DNA of 64,000 bases. It comes from Granulosicoccus sp. Its GTDB lineage: Bacteria > Pseudomonadota > Gammaproteobacteria > Granulosicoccales > Granulosicoccaceae. A model generated the notes under the pieces. It made no database searches. It saw only the letters and a list, made by a program, of their open reading frames with translations, and was not told where the DNA came from. Positions 28,791 through 39,663 of this stretch are shown piece by piece. Position 1 is the stretch's first letter. The number at the start of each line of letters is the position of its first letter. The stretch lies in the NCBI GenBank assembly GCA_020627685.1, contig JAHDGK010000002.1:34215-98214 (forward strand). The letters are read 5' to 3'. The translations under genes were made by a program, and so were the position numbers.

Positions 28791-29768
28791 ATGACCCAAA
28801 CCGATGCACCTAATTTAAACCAACATCGCCAGCTGAGAGCCTTCTGTCATGCCGCCCAAACAGGAAGCATCTCCAAAGCAGCCCAGCGACTGAAATTAAG
28901 CCAACCTACCGTTTCACTGCAAATACAGGCTTTGGAAAAAGACCTGGGCACACTTTTATTTGAACGCTGTGGGCCAAAAATCAGACTGACCCCGGCCGGC
29001 GACCTCCTCTTGGATATGGCCCAGCCACTGGTCGATGGTTTTTCCCGATTAGCAGATGGCTTTGCTGCCCGGCTTGGTGAGGTTCACGCTGGCCCATTGG
29101 ACATAGCATCTGGAGAGGCAACCCTGTTGTATATCCTGCCGGATATCATCAAATCATTTTCTGATCAGTTTTCCCAGATAGATGTTCGCCTGCACAACGT
29201 AACGGGCCACGATGGCCTTGCCCTACTCCGCGCAGATGAAGTTGATTTTGCGGTGGGTTCGATGATCGATGTTCCGGACGATATGGTTTACCACCCTATT
29301 TACGACTACAAACCCGCGCTAATCATGTGCAAGGGGCACCCGCTTGAAGAAAAGGAAAATATAACGCTCGAGGACATAAGCCCCTACGGCCTTATTCTTC
29401 CACCCAGACATTTGAGTACCTGGAGCGTTGTTGATCTCGTATTCCAGCAACACGGTGTACCGTATAATGTTGTGTTGGAAGCCGGAGGTTGGGAAGTTAT
29501 AAAGCGCTACGTTGAAATAGGCACCGGTATTAGCATAGTAACTAGTATCTGCTTAAGGGGGTTTGAGAACCTCACAGTGAAACCGATGAATGCCTATTTT
29601 CCTAACCGATCCTATGGCGTTGTAGTCCGCCGTGGAAAATTTCTTTCAGCTCAAGCAAAGCAATTTCTTGAAATGATGGACGGTGATTTTTTCGCACGAC
29701 AAACCGCCCCGCCACCGCTAAAACGCAAAACCAATACTCGCGGCGACGCGTTGATTACCAACCTTTAA
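28791..29768 (+). CDS. LysR-type transcriptional regulator (CysB-like effector domain)
   Basis: A 325-residue LysR protein: an N-terminal winged helix-turn-helix (residues 14-72; [27 protein letters not shown], cut here into its helices ISKAAQRL and [12 protein letters not shown]), then a two-subdomain effector-binding region. The ATG at 28791 is chosen over TTG three codons earlier. The effector domain ([24 protein letters not shown]) resembles CysB/Cbl-type regulators, which sense sulfur compounds, but that is a weak inference. The stop lies only 4 bases before mnmA, so regulator and tRNA-thiolation gene are likely co-transcribed. Confidence 0.87.
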   Translation: MTQTDAPNLNQHRQLRAFCHAAQTGSISKAAQRLKLSQPTVSLQIQALEKDLGTLLFERCGPKIRLTPAGDLLLDMAQPLVDGFSRLADGFAARLGEVHAGPLDIASGEATLLYILPDIIKSFSDQFSQIDVRLHNVTGHDGLALLRADEVDFAVGSMIDVPDDMVYHPIYDYKPALIMCKGHPLEEKENITLEDISPYGLILPPRHLSTWSVVDLVFQQHGVPYNVVLEAGGWEVIKRYVEIGTGISIVTSICLRGFENLTVKPMNAYFPNRSYGVVVRRGKFLSAQAKQFLEMMDGDFFARQTAPPPLKRKTNTRGDALITNL

Positions 29769-29772
29769 AACG

Positions 29773-30900
29773 ATGCCAAGCTCATCTCACCCTATTGCGG
29801 CGCCTCTGCGCACTGATGTGCAGTCCATGCATGTCATTGTCGGCATGTCCGGCGGTGTGGATTCATCGGTTGCTGCTTTGTTGTTACAACAACAAGGCTA
29901 TAAAGTCTCTGGCATCTTTATGCAGAACTGGGAAGATGATGACGAACACTGTACGGCCAGACAAGATTATCGGGACGCGGCATCGGTTGCAGCAAAATTG
30001 GGAATGGAGCTTACTACTGTCAATTTTGCAGAAGAGTACTGGGAAAGAGTTTTCGAACATTTCTTAAGTGAATATAGCGCCGGCCGAACACCCAACCCCG
30101 ACATACTCTGTAATAAAGAGATCAAATTTAAAGCGTTTTTAGATCACGCCAGAAAACAAGGCGCTGACGCCATTGCAACTGGCCATTACGTTCGATCAGG
30201 TGGGGATGAAAATGAAATTTCCTTGCTACGCGGATTGGATACCAACAAAGATCAAAGCTACTTTCTTTACACGCTAAACCAACAACAACTCAGGCCTAGC
30301 CTGTTTCCAGTCGGCCACTTGGAAAAACCCGTCGTGCGCCAACTGGCTCAAGACGCAGGCTTTCATGTATTCAGCAAGAAGGACAGCACTGGGATATGTT
30401 TTATCGGTGAGCGCAAATTTACCGCCTTTTTATCTGAATATTTGCCGGCTCAACCCGGTGACATCGTGAACGATTCGGGTGATATTTTGGGCAAGCACAA
30501 TGGTTTAATGTTCTATACGCTCGGCCAACGCCAAGGCCTTGGTATCGGTGGGCAAAACAATGGCAGCGAGTCTCCCTGGTATGTATTGGCCAAAGATTTA
30601 AAAGACAATCGATTAATCATCGGGCAAGGGCACGACCACCCAACATTGTTTCGCTCACACTTAACTGCTCATGATGTGCATTGGGTTAATGGCCTGGCGA
30701 TGTCTTCAGAGTTTTCTTGCACGGCTAAAGTCCGCTATCGCCAGACCGATCAACAGGTCAAAGTGACAACCCTCGATACCGGTGACCTGTCAGTTCAGTT
30801 TGACGAACCGGTGCGAGCTGCGACGCCCGGGCAATCTATTGTTTTCTACTCAGAGGACAAATGCCTCGGTGGAGCCATTATTAGTGATTTACCGCAATAG
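29773..30900 (+). CDS. mnmA: tRNA-specific 2-thiouridylase MnmA
   Basis: A 375-residue ATP-pyrophosphatase that installs the 2-thio group on U34 of tRNA-Lys, -Glu and -Gln, using sulfur relayed by IscS and the Tus proteins. The PP-loop SGGVDSS is at residues 26-32. The two catalytic cysteines lie in [12 protein letters not shown] and [13 protein letters not shown] start at Met19 ([10 protein letters not shown]) would match the usual family N-terminus; the longer start is kept because it leaves a 4-base gap to lysR. It is followed by hflD, a standard gammaproteobacterial order. Confidence 0.96.
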   Translation: MPSSSHPIAAPLRTDVQSMHVIVGMSGGVDSSVAALLLQQQGYKVSGIFMQNWEDDDEHCTARQDYRDAASVAAKLGMELTTVNFAEEYWERVFEHFLSEYSAGRTPNPDILCNKEIKFKAFLDHARKQGADAIATGHYVRSGGDENEISLLRGLDTNKDQSYFLYTLNQQQLRPSLFPVGHLEKPVVRQLAQDAGFHVFSKKDSTGICFIGERKFTAFLSEYLPAQPGDIVNDSGDILGKHNGLMFYTLGQRQGLGIGGQNNGSESPWYVLAKDLKDNRLIIGQGHDHPTLFRSHLTAHDVHWVNGLAMSSEFSCTAKVRYRQTDQQVKVTTLDTGDLSVQFDEPVRAATPGQSIVFYSEDKCLGGAIISDLPQ

Positions 30901-30927
30901 ACCGACCGTACAATCTATACTCTCAGC

Positions 30928-31551
30928 ATGAGCTCCATATCCAACGTTGAAAATCAAACACTCGCCCTAGCTGGAATTCTCCAGTCAGTGCATTTGTGTA
31001 AATCTCTGGCGACTACCGGCACCTGCGACAAAGGTGCACTAGAAGGCACCCTTCGCTCAATCCTGACGCTAAACACCGAGCGAGTTATCGATGCCTACGG
31101 CGGAAGTACGCATAACCTGGGAATAGGCATGTCGGTGCTAAGGAGCCAGCTTCAAGGCAACAACCAATCAAAGGATCTGGATGTATACCGCTATGCGCTA
31201 GCACTGATTCAATTAGGGACGAACGTGCTCAACGATGAAGGCACCGTTGAACAACTGAGGATAGGTATAAGTCGCGCGCAGGCAATGGATACAAAAGTTG
31301 ATGACCCTGCAATGATCAGCAATTTTGCCAATCTATACCGAAGCAGCATCAGTCAGCTTAGCCCGCGCATCATGGTCAGCGGCGATCCCAACTATCTCAA
31401 TGACAACGATATCGCATCAACCATAAGAGCCGCACTATTGGGTGGATTGCGCTCGGTTGTACTGTGGCGCCAATGCGGTGGCAGCCGGCCAAAACTCGTA
31501 TTGAACCGGAAGCAATACCTAAAACAGACAGAGAGCTATTTGTCTTCTTGA
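30928..31551 (+). CDS. hflD: High frequency lysogenization protein HflD
   Basis: A 207-residue all-helical protein matching HflD (YcfC): opening QTLALAGILQSVHLCKSLA, central NLGIGMSVLRSQL and DLDVYRYALALIQLG, and C-terminal IRAALLGGLRSVVLWRQCGGSR. In E. coli it is a peripheral inner-membrane protein that binds the phage lambda CII activator; its housekeeping role is unclear. It follows mnmA by 27 bases, as in E. coli. In E. coli purB follows hflD, but here purB is about 18 kb away. Confidence 0.95.
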   Translation: MSSISNVENQTLALAGILQSVHLCKSLATTGTCDKGALEGTLRSILTLNTERVIDAYGGSTHNLGIGMSVLRSQLQGNNQSKDLDVYRYALALIQLGTNVLNDEGTVEQLRIGISRAQAMDTKVDDPAMISNFANLYRSSISQLSPRIMVSGDPNYLNDNDIASTIRAALLGGLRSVVLWRQCGGSRPKLVLNRKQYLKQTESYLSS

Positions 31552-31588
31552 ATTAGCCCTCTTACCGACGGCACTACTACAAAGACAC

Positions 31589-31621
31589 TTGGGCCGAAGC
31601 GATATTATCGCTCCGGCCCAA
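31589..31621. terminator. Hairpin between convergent hflD and acnB
   Basis: A 15-base inverted repeat with one mismatch (TTGGGCCG arm paired with CGGCCCAA arm, inner AGCGAT/ATCGCT, loop ATT) lies in the convergent gap. Neither side has a clean T-run, so it is a strong stem but an imperfect intrinsic terminator. It probably ends or slows transcription from both sides. Confidence 0.7.
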
Positions 31622-31631
31622 TGAGTAATCG

Positions 31632-34238
31632 CTAGCTTGCGATCTGAATAGACACAGGAATGTCTTTAAACTTCACTTTCGCATCATCTGCAGATTGCTG
31701 AAACTCAGCAATTTCGTTGAAGTTCAAGTAACGATAAACCTCATCACTCATTGCGTCGAGGTCTTTTACATACTCCATATATTCTTCAACGGTTGGCAGC
31801 CTACCTAGTAGCGCGGCAACTGCCGCTAGCTCAGCCGAACTCAAATAGACAAACGCACCTTTACCCAGTCGGTTAGGGAAGTTTCGAGTCGATGTTGAGA
31901 CTACCGTAGCGCCAGGCTTAACTCTCGCCTGGTTCCCCATACACAAAGAACAACCAGGAATTTCAAGTCGAGCACCCGCTGCACCGAAAATGTTGTAGTA
32001 GCCCTCTTCTTTGAGCTGATGTTCATCCATACGTGTTGGAGGAGCAATCCAGAGAACGGTATCGACATACTCACCGGACTTCTCAATCAGCTTACCAGCC
32101 GCACGGTAATGACCAATGTTCGTCATGCACGAACCGATGAATACCTCATCGATAGCAACACCTTGAACTTCAGATAAGGGCTTAACATCATCAGGATCGT
32201 TCGGACATGCAAGTAGTGGCTCTTTGATCTCATTAAGATCAATCTCAATGATTTCTGCATACTCAGCATCAGCATCCGCTTCAAGCAGGCTTGGATTTTC
32301 CAGCCACTCTTCCATCTTTCTCGCACGACGCTCCAGCGTACGAGCATCATCATAGCCTTCATCAATCATCCAACGCAGCATGGTGACATTCGAGGTGATG
32401 TACTCTTTAAGGGGCTCGATATCCAGCTTGATGGTACAACCACCTGCTGAACGCTCTGCGGTGGCATCTGCCAGTTCAAAGGCCTGCTCAAGTTTAAGGT
32501 CTTTCAAGCCTTCGATCTCTACGCAGGCTCCAGAGAAGACATTCTTTTTGCCCTTCTTCTCGACCGTGAGTAAACCTCGCTTGAGCGCCGCATAAGGAAT
32601 AGCATTAACCAAATCACGCAATGTGATTCCAGGTTGCATTTCACCTTTAAACCGGACCAAGACTGACTCAGGCATGTTTAGAGGCATAACACCGACCGCA
32701 GAGGCAAACGCAACCAAACCTGACCCAGCTGGAAATGAGATGCCCATGGGGAAACGTGTATGCGAATCACCACCTGTTCCAACGGTATCTGGTAACAACA
32801 TTCGGTTTAACCAAGAATGGATAATGCCATCACCCGGTCGAAGGGAAACTCCGCCACGAGTAGACATAAAGTCTGGCAGTGAATGATGAGTATCGACATC
32901 GACTGGCTTCGGATAAGCCGCGGTATGACAGAAAGACTGCATAACCAGATCGGCAGAAAAACCAAGACAAGCGAGGTCTTTCAGCTCATCGCGTGTCATA
33001 GGACCGGTCGTATCCTGAGAACCAACGGTTGTCATTTTAGGCTCACAATACTGACCCGGACGAACACCCTCAGTGCCGCAGGCCTTACCGACAATTTTCT
33101 GAGCAAGTGTGTAGCCCTTAGTGCTGGTATCACTGGCACCCGGACGACGAAAAACCGTACTGAACTCTAAGCCTAATGATTCGCGTGCGCGGTCGGTTAA
33201 ACCACGACCGATGATTAACGGAATTCGACCGCCTGCACGCACTTCATCCAACAACACGTCGTTGCCATATTCAAATGTACTGAGCGGCTCATCAGAACCG
33301 TGGCGAGTCACTTTCATCTCGGTTGGGTAGATGTCAATGACATCGCCCATATTCATTCCATTAACATCGCACTCGATAGGCAAAGCACCGGCATCTTCTA
33401 GCGTGTTGTAGAAAATCGGCGCAATCTTGCTTCCCAGAACAAAGCCACCGTCACGGCGGTTAGGAATATGAGGAATGTCATCACCCATATGCCATAACAC
33501 TGAGTTAGTGGCCGACTTACGTGATGAACCCGTACCGACAACGTCGCCGACATACGCAATAGGATGGCCCTTCTGCTTAAGCTCTTCGATAGTTTCCAAA
33601 GGCTTGTCAGTGAAACCTTCACGTTCAAATTTGAGCATTGCCTGAGCATGAAGTGGTATATCCGGACGACTCCAAGCATCAACGGCTGGAGATAAATCGT
33701 CGGTGTTGGTCTCGCCAGGTACCTTAAAAACAGTGACTGTGACTTTCTCCGGCACATCGTCCTTTGACAGGAACCATTCGGCGTCAGCCCAGGATTGCAT
33801 AACACGAGCTGCCGGCTCGTTACCCGCTTTGGCTTTTTCTTCGACATCGTGGAAAGCATCGAACATAAGCAAGGTATGCGATAACGCATTTACAGCGGCA
33901 TCGGCTAGCTCGCTGTCGTCAAGCGCAGCTATCATGGGCTGAATGTTGTAACCACCCAACATGGTTCCCAGTAATTCCACAGCACGAGTACGACTGATTA
34001 ACGGGGAGCTGGCTTCACCTGAAGCGATAGCCGCTAAAAAACCGGCTTTGACGTAAGCAGCCTCGTCGACACCAGCAGGCACTCGCTCGGACAGCAGTTC
34101 CACCAAAAATTCTTCTTCACCTGCGGGTGGAGCCTTCAACAATTCTACTAAGGCTGCGGTTTGCTCAGCGTCCAAGGGTTTTGGGACGATACCTTCCGCC
34201 TCACGCTCTGCGACCTGTTGTCGATAGGCTTCTAACAT
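31632..34238 (-). CDS. acnB: Bifunctional aconitate hydratase 2 / 2-methylisocitrate dehydratase
   Basis: An 868-residue AcnB-type aconitase (E. coli 865): HEAT-like N-terminal domain (residues 1-160), swivel domain with [13 protein letters not shown], then the catalytic core. [4Fe-4S] cysteines lie in [14 protein letters not shown] and [12 protein letters not shown]. It interconverts citrate and isocitrate in the TCA cycle and handles 2-methylisocitrate. GAGGAG lies 7 bases before the ATG. A short hairpin CGATGC/GCATCG (34263-34276) sits in the 5' leader. Iron limitation frees the apo-protein to bind mRNA in E. coli. Confidence 0.98.
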   Translation of the reverse strand: MLEAYRQQVAEREAEGIVPKPLDAEQTAALVELLKAPPAGEEEFLVELLSERVPAGVDEAAYVKAGFLAAIASGEASSPLISRTRAVELLGTMLGGYNIQPMIAALDDSELADAAVNALSHTLLMFDAFHDVEEKAKAGNEPAARVMQSWADAEWFLSKDDVPEKVTVTVFKVPGETNTDDLSPAVDAWSRPDIPLHAQAMLKFEREGFTDKPLETIEELKQKGHPIAYVGDVVGTGSSRKSATNSVLWHMGDDIPHIPNRRDGGFVLGSKIAPIFYNTLEDAGALPIECDVNGMNMGDVIDIYPTEMKVTRHGSDEPLSTFEYGNDVLLDEVRAGGRIPLIIGRGLTDRARESLGLEFSTVFRRPGASDTSTKGYTLAQKIVGKACGTEGVRPGQYCEPKMTTVGSQDTTGPMTRDELKDLACLGFSADLVMQSFCHTAAYPKPVDVDTHHSLPDFMSTRGGVSLRPGDGIIHSWLNRMLLPDTVGTGGDSHTRFPMGISFPAGSGLVAFASAVGVMPLNMPESVLVRFKGEMQPGITLRDLVNAIPYAALKRGLLTVEKKGKKNVFSGACVEIEGLKDLKLEQAFELADATAERSAGGCTIKLDIEPLKEYITSNVTMLRWMIDEGYDDARTLERRARKMEEWLENPSLLEADADAEYAEIIEIDLNEIKEPLLACPNDPDDVKPLSEVQGVAIDEVFIGSCMTNIGHYRAAGKLIEKSGEYVDTVLWIAPPTRMDEHQLKEEGYYNIFGAAGARLEIPGCSLCMGNQARVKPGATVVSTSTRNFPNRLGKGAFVYLSSAELAAVAALLGRLPTVEEYMEYVKDLDAMSDEVYRYLNFNEIAEFQQSADDAKVKFKDIPVSIQIAS

Positions 34239-34347
34239 TTACGAACTCCTCACAATATTTGACGATGCAAGCATCGAGTAAAAATTCTTAACGTCTGATC
34301 TGTATCAAACGCGGTATTCAAGATGCCATTGCGTTGAAAGAGCCTGC

Positions 34348-36408
34348 CTACGCAACGGTTTTAGATCTCTTTTTGGTCGATGAATTCACGGGTAATTCAC
34401 CCCCCTCTTTAAACACAGCGGCACGCAACTCCTCTAATTCATCACGCAACTGTGCTGCACGTTCGAATTCCAGATTTCGCGCGCACTCGTACATTTCCTT
34501 CTCTAACTGCTTCATTCTTTTGGCAGCCTCTGTAGCGGACATAGCCGCAACAGCAGGCTTCTTCTCAGTTTTCGCTCCGCGACGACCGCGGCGTTTATCA
34601 CTGCTGCTGCCACCCGCTTCCATGACATCGTTTACAGCCTTCTCTATACCCCGGGGGGTTATGCCGTGTTCTTCATTATATTGCAGCTGAACATCACGCC
34701 GACGAGTGGTTTCATCCATCGCTCGCTGCATGGAACCGGTCACCACATCCGCATATAGTATGGCCTTGCCGTGCAGATTACGAGCTGCGCGGCCTATAGT
34801 TTGAATTAGTGAGCGATCCGACCTTAAGAAACCCTCTTTATCTGCGTCAAGTATAGCTACCAGAGACACTTCCGGCATATCGAGGCCCTCGCGCAGCAAA
34901 TTGATGCCCACAACGACATCAAAAACGCCTAGCCGCAAATCGCGGATAATTTCACTTCTCTCAACCGTGTCCACATCCGAATGAAGGTACCGGACCTTCA
35001 CATCGTGATCCGACAGGTAATCAGTGAGATCTTCCGACATCCGCTTGGTGAGGGTCGTAATCAGCACCCGCTCGTTGCGCGAAACCCGGTCCGTTATTTC
35101 GGACAGGACGTCATCGACCTGGGTCCGGGCCGGTCGAACCTCGACTTCAGGGTCAATCAGGCCTGTTGGTCTGACCACTTGCTCGACAACCTGATCGGCA
35201 TGAGCCTGTTCGTAGTTGCCCGGAGTTGCCGAAACAAAAATGGTTTGAGGCGCCAGTTTTTCAAATTCCTCAAACTTCAGCGGTCGATTATCTAGAGCGG
35301 AAAGCAAACGAAAACCGTAATTCACCAGATTCTCTTTACGTGATCGGTCGCCCTTGTACATGGCACCCAGCTGCGGGACTGTCACGTGACTTTCATCAAT
35401 GAAAAGCAAACTGTCGTCGGGCAGATAATCGAACAGGCACGGCGGCGGCTCACCCGGCGCGCGGCCCGAAAGGTATCGCGAATAGTTTTCGATACCTGAG
35501 CAGTAACCCAGCTCGTGGATCATTTCCAAATCGAACTGCGTGCGCTGCTGCAGTCGTTGTGCTTCAACTAACTTACCGGCCGCGGTTAGCGCTTCGAGAC
35601 GCTCACGCAATTCATCTTTAATGAGGTCGGTCGCATCGAGTAAACGCTGCCGAGGCGTTACGTAATGCGTTTTCGGGTAGATCGTCAGCCGCGGGACTTT
35701 TCTCATCACCTCCCCTGTCAGAGGGTCAAAGAAGCTCAAAGATTCAATATCGTCATCGAATAGTTCAATACGAATGGCTTCACGCTCAGAATCAGCCGGA
35801 TAAACATCAATGATTTCTCCACGGACTCGATAGGTACCTCGCTTGAGCTCCATGTCATTGCGACTGTATTGCAGCTCGGCTAAACGCCTCAACACATCAC
35901 GCTGGTTAACCGTCTCCCCGCGTTTCAGGTGCAAAACCATTTGATGATATTGCTGAGGGTCACCCAAGCCGTAAATAGATGAAACGGTAGCCACAATAAT
36001 CGTATCCCGGCGTTCAAACAAAGCTTTAGTGGCAGACAAACGCATTTGTTCGATGTGTTCGTTGATTGAGGAATCTTTTTCTATAAAAAGATCGCTACTG
36101 GGAACGTACGCTTCGGGCTGGTAGTAGTCGTAATAAGAGACGAAATACTCCACCGCATTATTCGGGAAGAACTCTTTGAATTCCCCATAGAGTTGGGCCG
36201 CAAGTGTTTTGTTCGGAGCCAATACGATGGCGGGACGCTGTTGCTTCTGCAAAATATTAGCGATGGTGAAGGTTTTACCAGAGCCTGTGACACCGAGTAA
36301 CGTCTGGTAGGCCAAACCGTCATCAATGCCCGATGCGAGGCTTTTTATGGCTTCCGGTTGATGTCCTGACGGTTTATAAGCCGTTTTCAGGTCAAATACA
36401 GTGGACAT
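34348..36408 (-). CDS. uvrB: Excinuclease ABC subunit UvrB
   Basis: A 686-residue nucleotide-excision repair helicase-like protein. Walker A GVTGSGKT is near residue 39, the beta-hairpin region [20 protein letters not shown] is at about 95-115, and DESHV plus the helicase motif QTIGRAARN are present. The C-terminal UVR motif ([16 protein letters not shown]) binds UvrC. UvrB loads on damage with UvrA and directs incision by UvrC. The basic linker [15 protein letters not shown] before the UVR motif and a KKRSK tail are lineage extras. It lies about 110 bases upstream of acnB with no terminator, so some read-through is possible. Confidence 0.98.
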   Translation of the reverse strand: MSTVFDLKTAYKPSGHQPEAIKSLASGIDDGLAYQTLLGVTGSGKTFTIANILQKQQRPAIVLAPNKTLAAQLYGEFKEFFPNNAVEYFVSYYDYYQPEAYVPSSDLFIEKDSSINEHIEQMRLSATKALFERRDTIIVATVSSIYGLGDPQQYHQMVLHLKRGETVNQRDVLRRLAELQYSRNDMELKRGTYRVRGEIIDVYPADSEREAIRIELFDDDIESLSFFDPLTGEVMRKVPRLTIYPKTHYVTPRQRLLDATDLIKDELRERLEALTAAGKLVEAQRLQQRTQFDLEMIHELGYCSGIENYSRYLSGRAPGEPPPCLFDYLPDDSLLFIDESHVTVPQLGAMYKGDRSRKENLVNYGFRLLSALDNRPLKFEEFEKLAPQTIFVSATPGNYEQAHADQVVEQVVRPTGLIDPEVEVRPARTQVDDVLSEITDRVSRNERVLITTLTKRMSEDLTDYLSDHDVKVRYLHSDVDTVERSEIIRDLRLGVFDVVVGINLLREGLDMPEVSLVAILDADKEGFLRSDRSLIQTIGRAARNLHGKAILYADVVTGSMQRAMDETTRRRDVQLQYNEEHGITPRGIEKAVNDVMEAGGSSSDKRRGRRGAKTEKKPAVAAMSATEAAKRMKQLEKEMYECARNLEFERAAQLRDELEELRAAVFKEGGELPVNSSTKKRSKTVA

Positions 36409-36485
36409 AACTCTCCAGCACGCTCATCGGATGCCTAATTGTACATCCAAGATGAAAATAGACGCGATTTTTGCAAGCTAAGCGA

Positions 36486-36514
36486 TTGACGTAAACGTTT
36501 AAGACCATTAACAT
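36486..36514 (+). promoter_or_regulatory. Sigma-70-type promoter of tRNA-Asn
   Basis: TTGACG (36486-36491) and TAACAT (36509-36514) are separated by exactly 17 bases, and the tRNA begins 11 bases after the -10 box. This is a good match to a housekeeping promoter for a stable RNA. Confidence 0.8.
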
Positions 36515-36524
36515 TCGTCCCGAT

Positions 36525-36600
36525 TCCCTGGTAGCTCAGTTGGTAGAGCAAATGACTGTTAATCATTGGGTCGGCGGTTCGAGCCCGTCCCAGGGAGCCA
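36525..36600 (+). tRNA. tRNA-Asn (anticodon GTT)
   Basis: A complete cloverleaf: acceptor stem TCCCTGG/CCAGGGA, D arm GCTC/GAGC, anticodon loop CTGTTAA with GTT at positions 34-36, T arm with TTCGAGC. The discriminator is G and the CCA end is encoded. It is a single tRNA with its own promoter and terminator. Confidence 0.97.
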
Positions 36601-36610
36601 AACATTCTAG

Positions 36611-36639
36611 GGGTTAGATCAACGATCTAACCCTTTTTT
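36611..36639 (+). terminator. Intrinsic terminator after tRNA-Asn
   Basis: A perfect 10-bp stem GGGTTAGATC/GATCTAACCC with a three-base loop is followed by six T. It is textbook in form and 10 bases past the tRNA end. Confidence 0.93.
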
Positions 36640-36835
36640 GTTTCTAGGTTTCGCAGAACGTTCAATCCGCATATCTCTGCGCAATTGGCCCCGTAGTTTC
36701 GCGACCGCTACCCTGCCTATACTTTATCGGCATTTCGCGCCGATTCTCCAAATAAAACTTCAAAAGACAAGCTCGTCTAACTGGCGTCCTTGGGCAGTAC
36801 GGTTAACGCAAACCAATAAGAATTGTCGGCTTTTT

Positions 36836-38716
36836 CTACTGTCGCATAACCGATCTAGGATCTAACGTTGTTGCACGGTGAACGGCACTTAAACCCAATT
36901 CATCGTCGACCGTATCTCCGACGTAAAGCAAGTTCCCATCAATCAACACAATGCTGTAGATAACCAGGTCAAAAAAACCTGCTGCGGACAGCAGTTGCAG
37001 CTCTTCCGAAGGCAGCGGCATACCGTCTACGGTGTATCCGGTTAACCCGATATTGATAAAGTCAGCGTCACCTAAAGGGGTTTGTTGAATTCCCTCTGGA
37101 TAATACAAATCTGCCGTCGTTATCACGACTCCCGGAGAAGCAGGCACGGAGCAACTGGCGTCCTCGAAGATCTCATTCTTTATCGTCAAAGTCTCTTGCG
37201 TAAAGGTTATAGACGTGACCACATACTCAGGCTTCACAGGATCAAAGTCGTCTAATGTGCACACATCACGATAGGTGCCCACGTATTTTTCACCGCGCAA
37301 TCTGGATGCATTTAACTCGGCTTCGGTCAAATTACGTGCGTTCGAATTGAGTTGAATTTCTGCATCGTCTACGACGAACTCCTGTCCATCTGACGCAATG
37401 GCTACCACAACACCTTCTAATGTAATGCTTGGGTCGTCGTAACAAATAACTGTTTCATATAAAACTTCGGGTGGCTGCCAGACGTCGCAGTAAACAACCG
37501 GTGAGCCATCTGCTGTGGGTTCGAAGCTACTACGAATCTCAAAGCGCCCGACATCGTCTGGTAGATTCTGAACAGACACGTCAGAAAAGCCAAGATCAGC
37601 AAACACGTTTTCAAAATCATCACCCGAAAAGGATACGCTGCTGTCGATAAGGTTCGACATAAGACAATCGGCTTCCAAGCTATCAAAATGGCAACTGGCA
37701 AAGTCAGAAATTTCACCGTTGTCTGCAAATTTTTCTTGCAAGTACACCGCTTCGTTATCCGAGTCACCGTAATCAAAAAGCAAGGTGTAGGCGGCCGAAT
37801 CGATGGCCTGGCCCGCTATGGTGTTGCCATCCACGTTTGCATTTATTAGGAAACGATCCAGGCCAGCCACCCCTCCGGATGCTATTTCAAGCGACGCTCT
37901 TTCGGTGTAGAGCGAATCGGGTAGAACCGCGTCGATCGTCAACTTTTGAGCATTCGGTACAGTTTGGTAGTGATAATTTTCCACATGCTCAGAATCGATG
38001 CTTTGGGTCTTATAACGAACGTCTGCAAAATCAGCAGACCAATCAAGCTGAACCGTTTCTGTTGGCAGAAAGCTCAGCGCTTCAATATGGATCCGGTATA
38101 CATAGACATCATCCTCCACGCGGCTTAGTGCAATGCGACCGAGCGAGATTGAATCGTCGAAGGTTATACCTTGATGAGACATTAAATCCACCACGCTTAA
38201 ATTCTGATTGATCTCATCACTTGACGTTTGCGCGTTGATATATTGGTCATAAAGAGCCTTTGTAAACACCACTTCCAGCTCACCATCATTAAACACACAG
38301 GCTTCCGTCGCCAATGTTCCGCAGTTATCAAGCATTGAGTCCAGCACTGTCTGTAGCAAAATTAGCTCTAATTCCAAAGCCTTTGTTACAACTTCAGCCT
38401 TGGAAAATATCGGGGATAATGTTCGCCAGCTTTTGGATACGTTCTCTTGGCTTGCCTCGCTTTCAAGCGATTGGTTTTGAATAAAACTGTCTTGGCTGTA
38501 CGTATCAATTATCGACCTACTGACAAGTGATCCAGGGATTTGAGGGGCCACTTTGTTTGGTAAAACAACTACGTCGGTGCCCGCTGGACCAGAACTAGTA
38601 CCTATTAATCCCCCATTGCATGCGGACAAAGCGAGAACGCTCAGAATAGTGAACGGGTGAAACGATCCACTCAGCCACTTACAACACCGCTTCACCATCC
38701 GTGTATGGGCTCTCAT
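36836..38716 (-). CDS. Large predicted lipoprotein, unrecognised (paralogue A)
   Basis: A 626-residue secreted protein with a hydrophobic signal segment ending in lipobox LSAC (residues about 30-33), so it is probably anchored to the outer membrane. I recognise no known domain. Features include helices near residues 100-130, a cysteine pair CGTLATEAC, a mixed beta region with many acidic residues, a second cysteine pair in SCHFDSLEADC, and further cysteines in the C-terminal third (YCDVWQPPEV, VCTLDDF, SCSVPAS). Its first 370 or so residues resemble the 373-residue lipoprotein encoded on the other side of the DUF6502 gene. Its ATG overlaps the DUF6502 stop by 4 bases, so the two are translationally coupled. 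Confidence 0.78.
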   Translation of the reverse strand: MRAHTRMVKRCCKWLSGSFHPFTILSVLALSACNGGLIGTSSGPAGTDVVVLPNKVAPQIPGSLVSRSIIDTYSQDSFIQNQSLESEASQENVSKSWRTLSPIFSKAEVVTKALELELILLQTVLDSMLDNCGTLATEACVFNDGELEVVFTKALYDQYINAQTSSDEINQNLSVVDLMSHQGITFDDSISLGRIALSRVEDDVYVYRIHIEALSFLPTETVQLDWSADFADVRYKTQSIDSEHVENYHYQTVPNAQKLTIDAVLPDSLYTERASLEIASGGVAGLDRFLINANVDGNTIAGQAIDSAAYTLLFDYGDSDNEAVYLQEKFADNGEISDFASCHFDSLEADCLMSNLIDSSVSFSGDDFENVFADLGFSDVSVQNLPDDVGRFEIRSSFEPTADGSPVVYCDVWQPPEVLYETVICYDDPSITLEGVVVAIASDGQEFVVDDAEIQLNSNARNLTEAELNASRLRGEKYVGTYRDVCTLDDFDPVKPEYVVTSITFTQETLTIKNEIFEDASCSVPASPGVVITTADLYYPEGIQQTPLGDADFINIGLTGYTVDGMPLPSEELQLLSAAGFFDLVIYSIVLIDGNLLYVGDTVDDELGLSAVHRATTLDPRSVMRQ

Positions 38717-39525
38717 TCCTTATTCTCACTATCGAAGGGTTGTTGAAAATAGTAGAGACCAATCCCGGCTCTATTACGTCCCGTTCCTGTTACTTTCGGG
38801 TTGCTATCACGATCCTGCGTAGCAAAAAACTGATTTAAATCGCCTAGAAAACTCATTGCTTTATCACGACTAATGAGTTCAATATTTCGCAATGCCTCGT
38901 CTGGCAAATTGCTATACACGACGCTCATCTGCAAGCGTCCATTGTTATCATCCGATGCCAGATTGTGGTCAAGTGTGTTTAACAAATCAGTGACGCTATC
39001 ACCCAAGATGTGAATCAAATCCTCATCACTTTCAGATGGCGTGAAGGCACGCACGAGAAGCTCAACTCTTTTTCCATCTTTCACACCCACAGCCCCCACC
39101 CGGAGCAACTCATCAAGCACTGCACGAGTGGTAACGTCAGCACCGTAGTCAGCCACAAGCGTTGAAAATTCACTGTCGATGTTCAGCTCATTTGCAACAC
39201 CATCGACACTGAATCGAGGATCGGTCAGCCAGGCTGAAATTATTCTTGCAGCGCGATGATGCCTCCCGGTATGAGAATCTTCGCTGCTATCGGTTTTGAG
39301 TATTCTGGCAACCTCATGCCGATGCAATCCGGTTAATACCGAAACACGGGTTTGCGAAGGCTTTCGTCCGGGTACTGAGAAGTCTTTCAATGCAACGCCG
39401 ACGTAGGCAGTTTTAGCGATTTCAGCAAATTCGGAGTAAGTCAGCCCATTTCGTAGTAACAATCGCACAAGCGGATTCAGCAACTTGCTGATGGCTTTCT
39501 TAAGGGTTGACCGTTGGTCGGACAT
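38713..39525 (-). CDS. DUF6502 family protein
   Basis: A 270-residue soluble protein with the DUF6502 hallmark at its start: LNPLVRLLLRNGLTYSEFAEIAKTAYVGVA, followed by SVPGRKPSQTRVSVLTGLHRHEV, which looks like a winged-helix DNA-binding region (residues 45-80). The rest is helical. The family has no demonstrated function; the winged-helix-like part suggests a regulator. It lies between two mutually similar lipoprotein genes and is coupled to the downstream one by an ATGA overlap. Upstream lies an AT-rich divergent region with a perfect inverted repeat that could be its operator. Confidence 0.82.
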   Translation of the reverse strand: MSDQRSTLKKAISKLLNPLVRLLLRNGLTYSEFAEIAKTAYVGVALKDFSVPGRKPSQTRVSVLTGLHRHEVARILKTDSSEDSHTGRHHRAARIISAWLTDPRFSVDGVANELNIDSEFSTLVADYGADVTTRAVLDELLRVGAVGVKDGKRVELLVRAFTPSESDEDLIHILGDSVTDLLNTLDHNLASDDNNGRLQMSVVYSNLPDEALRNIELISRDKAMSFLGDLNQFFATQDRDSNPKVTGTGRNRAGIGLYYFQQPFDSENKE

Positions 39526-39610
39526 GCTTACGTTAATGACTAACTACTATTTGTATTAAATATACCAAATCTATCTATTAACTGCTCCTCTATTTCATTT
39601 TTGCGTTTTT

Positions 39611-39630
39611 TTTGGTAAATTCACACCAAA
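39611..39630. promoter_or_regulatory. Inverted repeat TTTGGT-N8-ACCAAA in the divergent promoter region
   Basis: A perfect 6-base inverted repeat spaced by 8 bases lies in an AT-rich divergent gap. A further ACCAAA half site is at 39564-39569, near the DUF6502 start. The layout fits an operator for a dimeric winged-helix protein, possibly the DUF6502 product, controlling both the DUF6502/lipoprotein-A unit and lipoprotein B. Confidence 0.5.
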
Positions 39631-39663
39631 TATAGCCAGTAATCAATAATTGCTTTCCGGCAG

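Noticed and set aside
33398-33889. Minus-strand open frame of 163 codons
   Set aside because: Shifted frame inside acnB; acnB is intact and conserved throughout.
36638-36865. Plus-strand open frame of 75 codons after tRNA-Asn
   Set aside because: Begins inside the T-run of the tRNA terminator and overlaps the lipoprotein stop; composition and lack of a ribosome site argue against coding. I considered a tRNA-linked integration remnant, but there is no integrase and no duplicated tRNA end.
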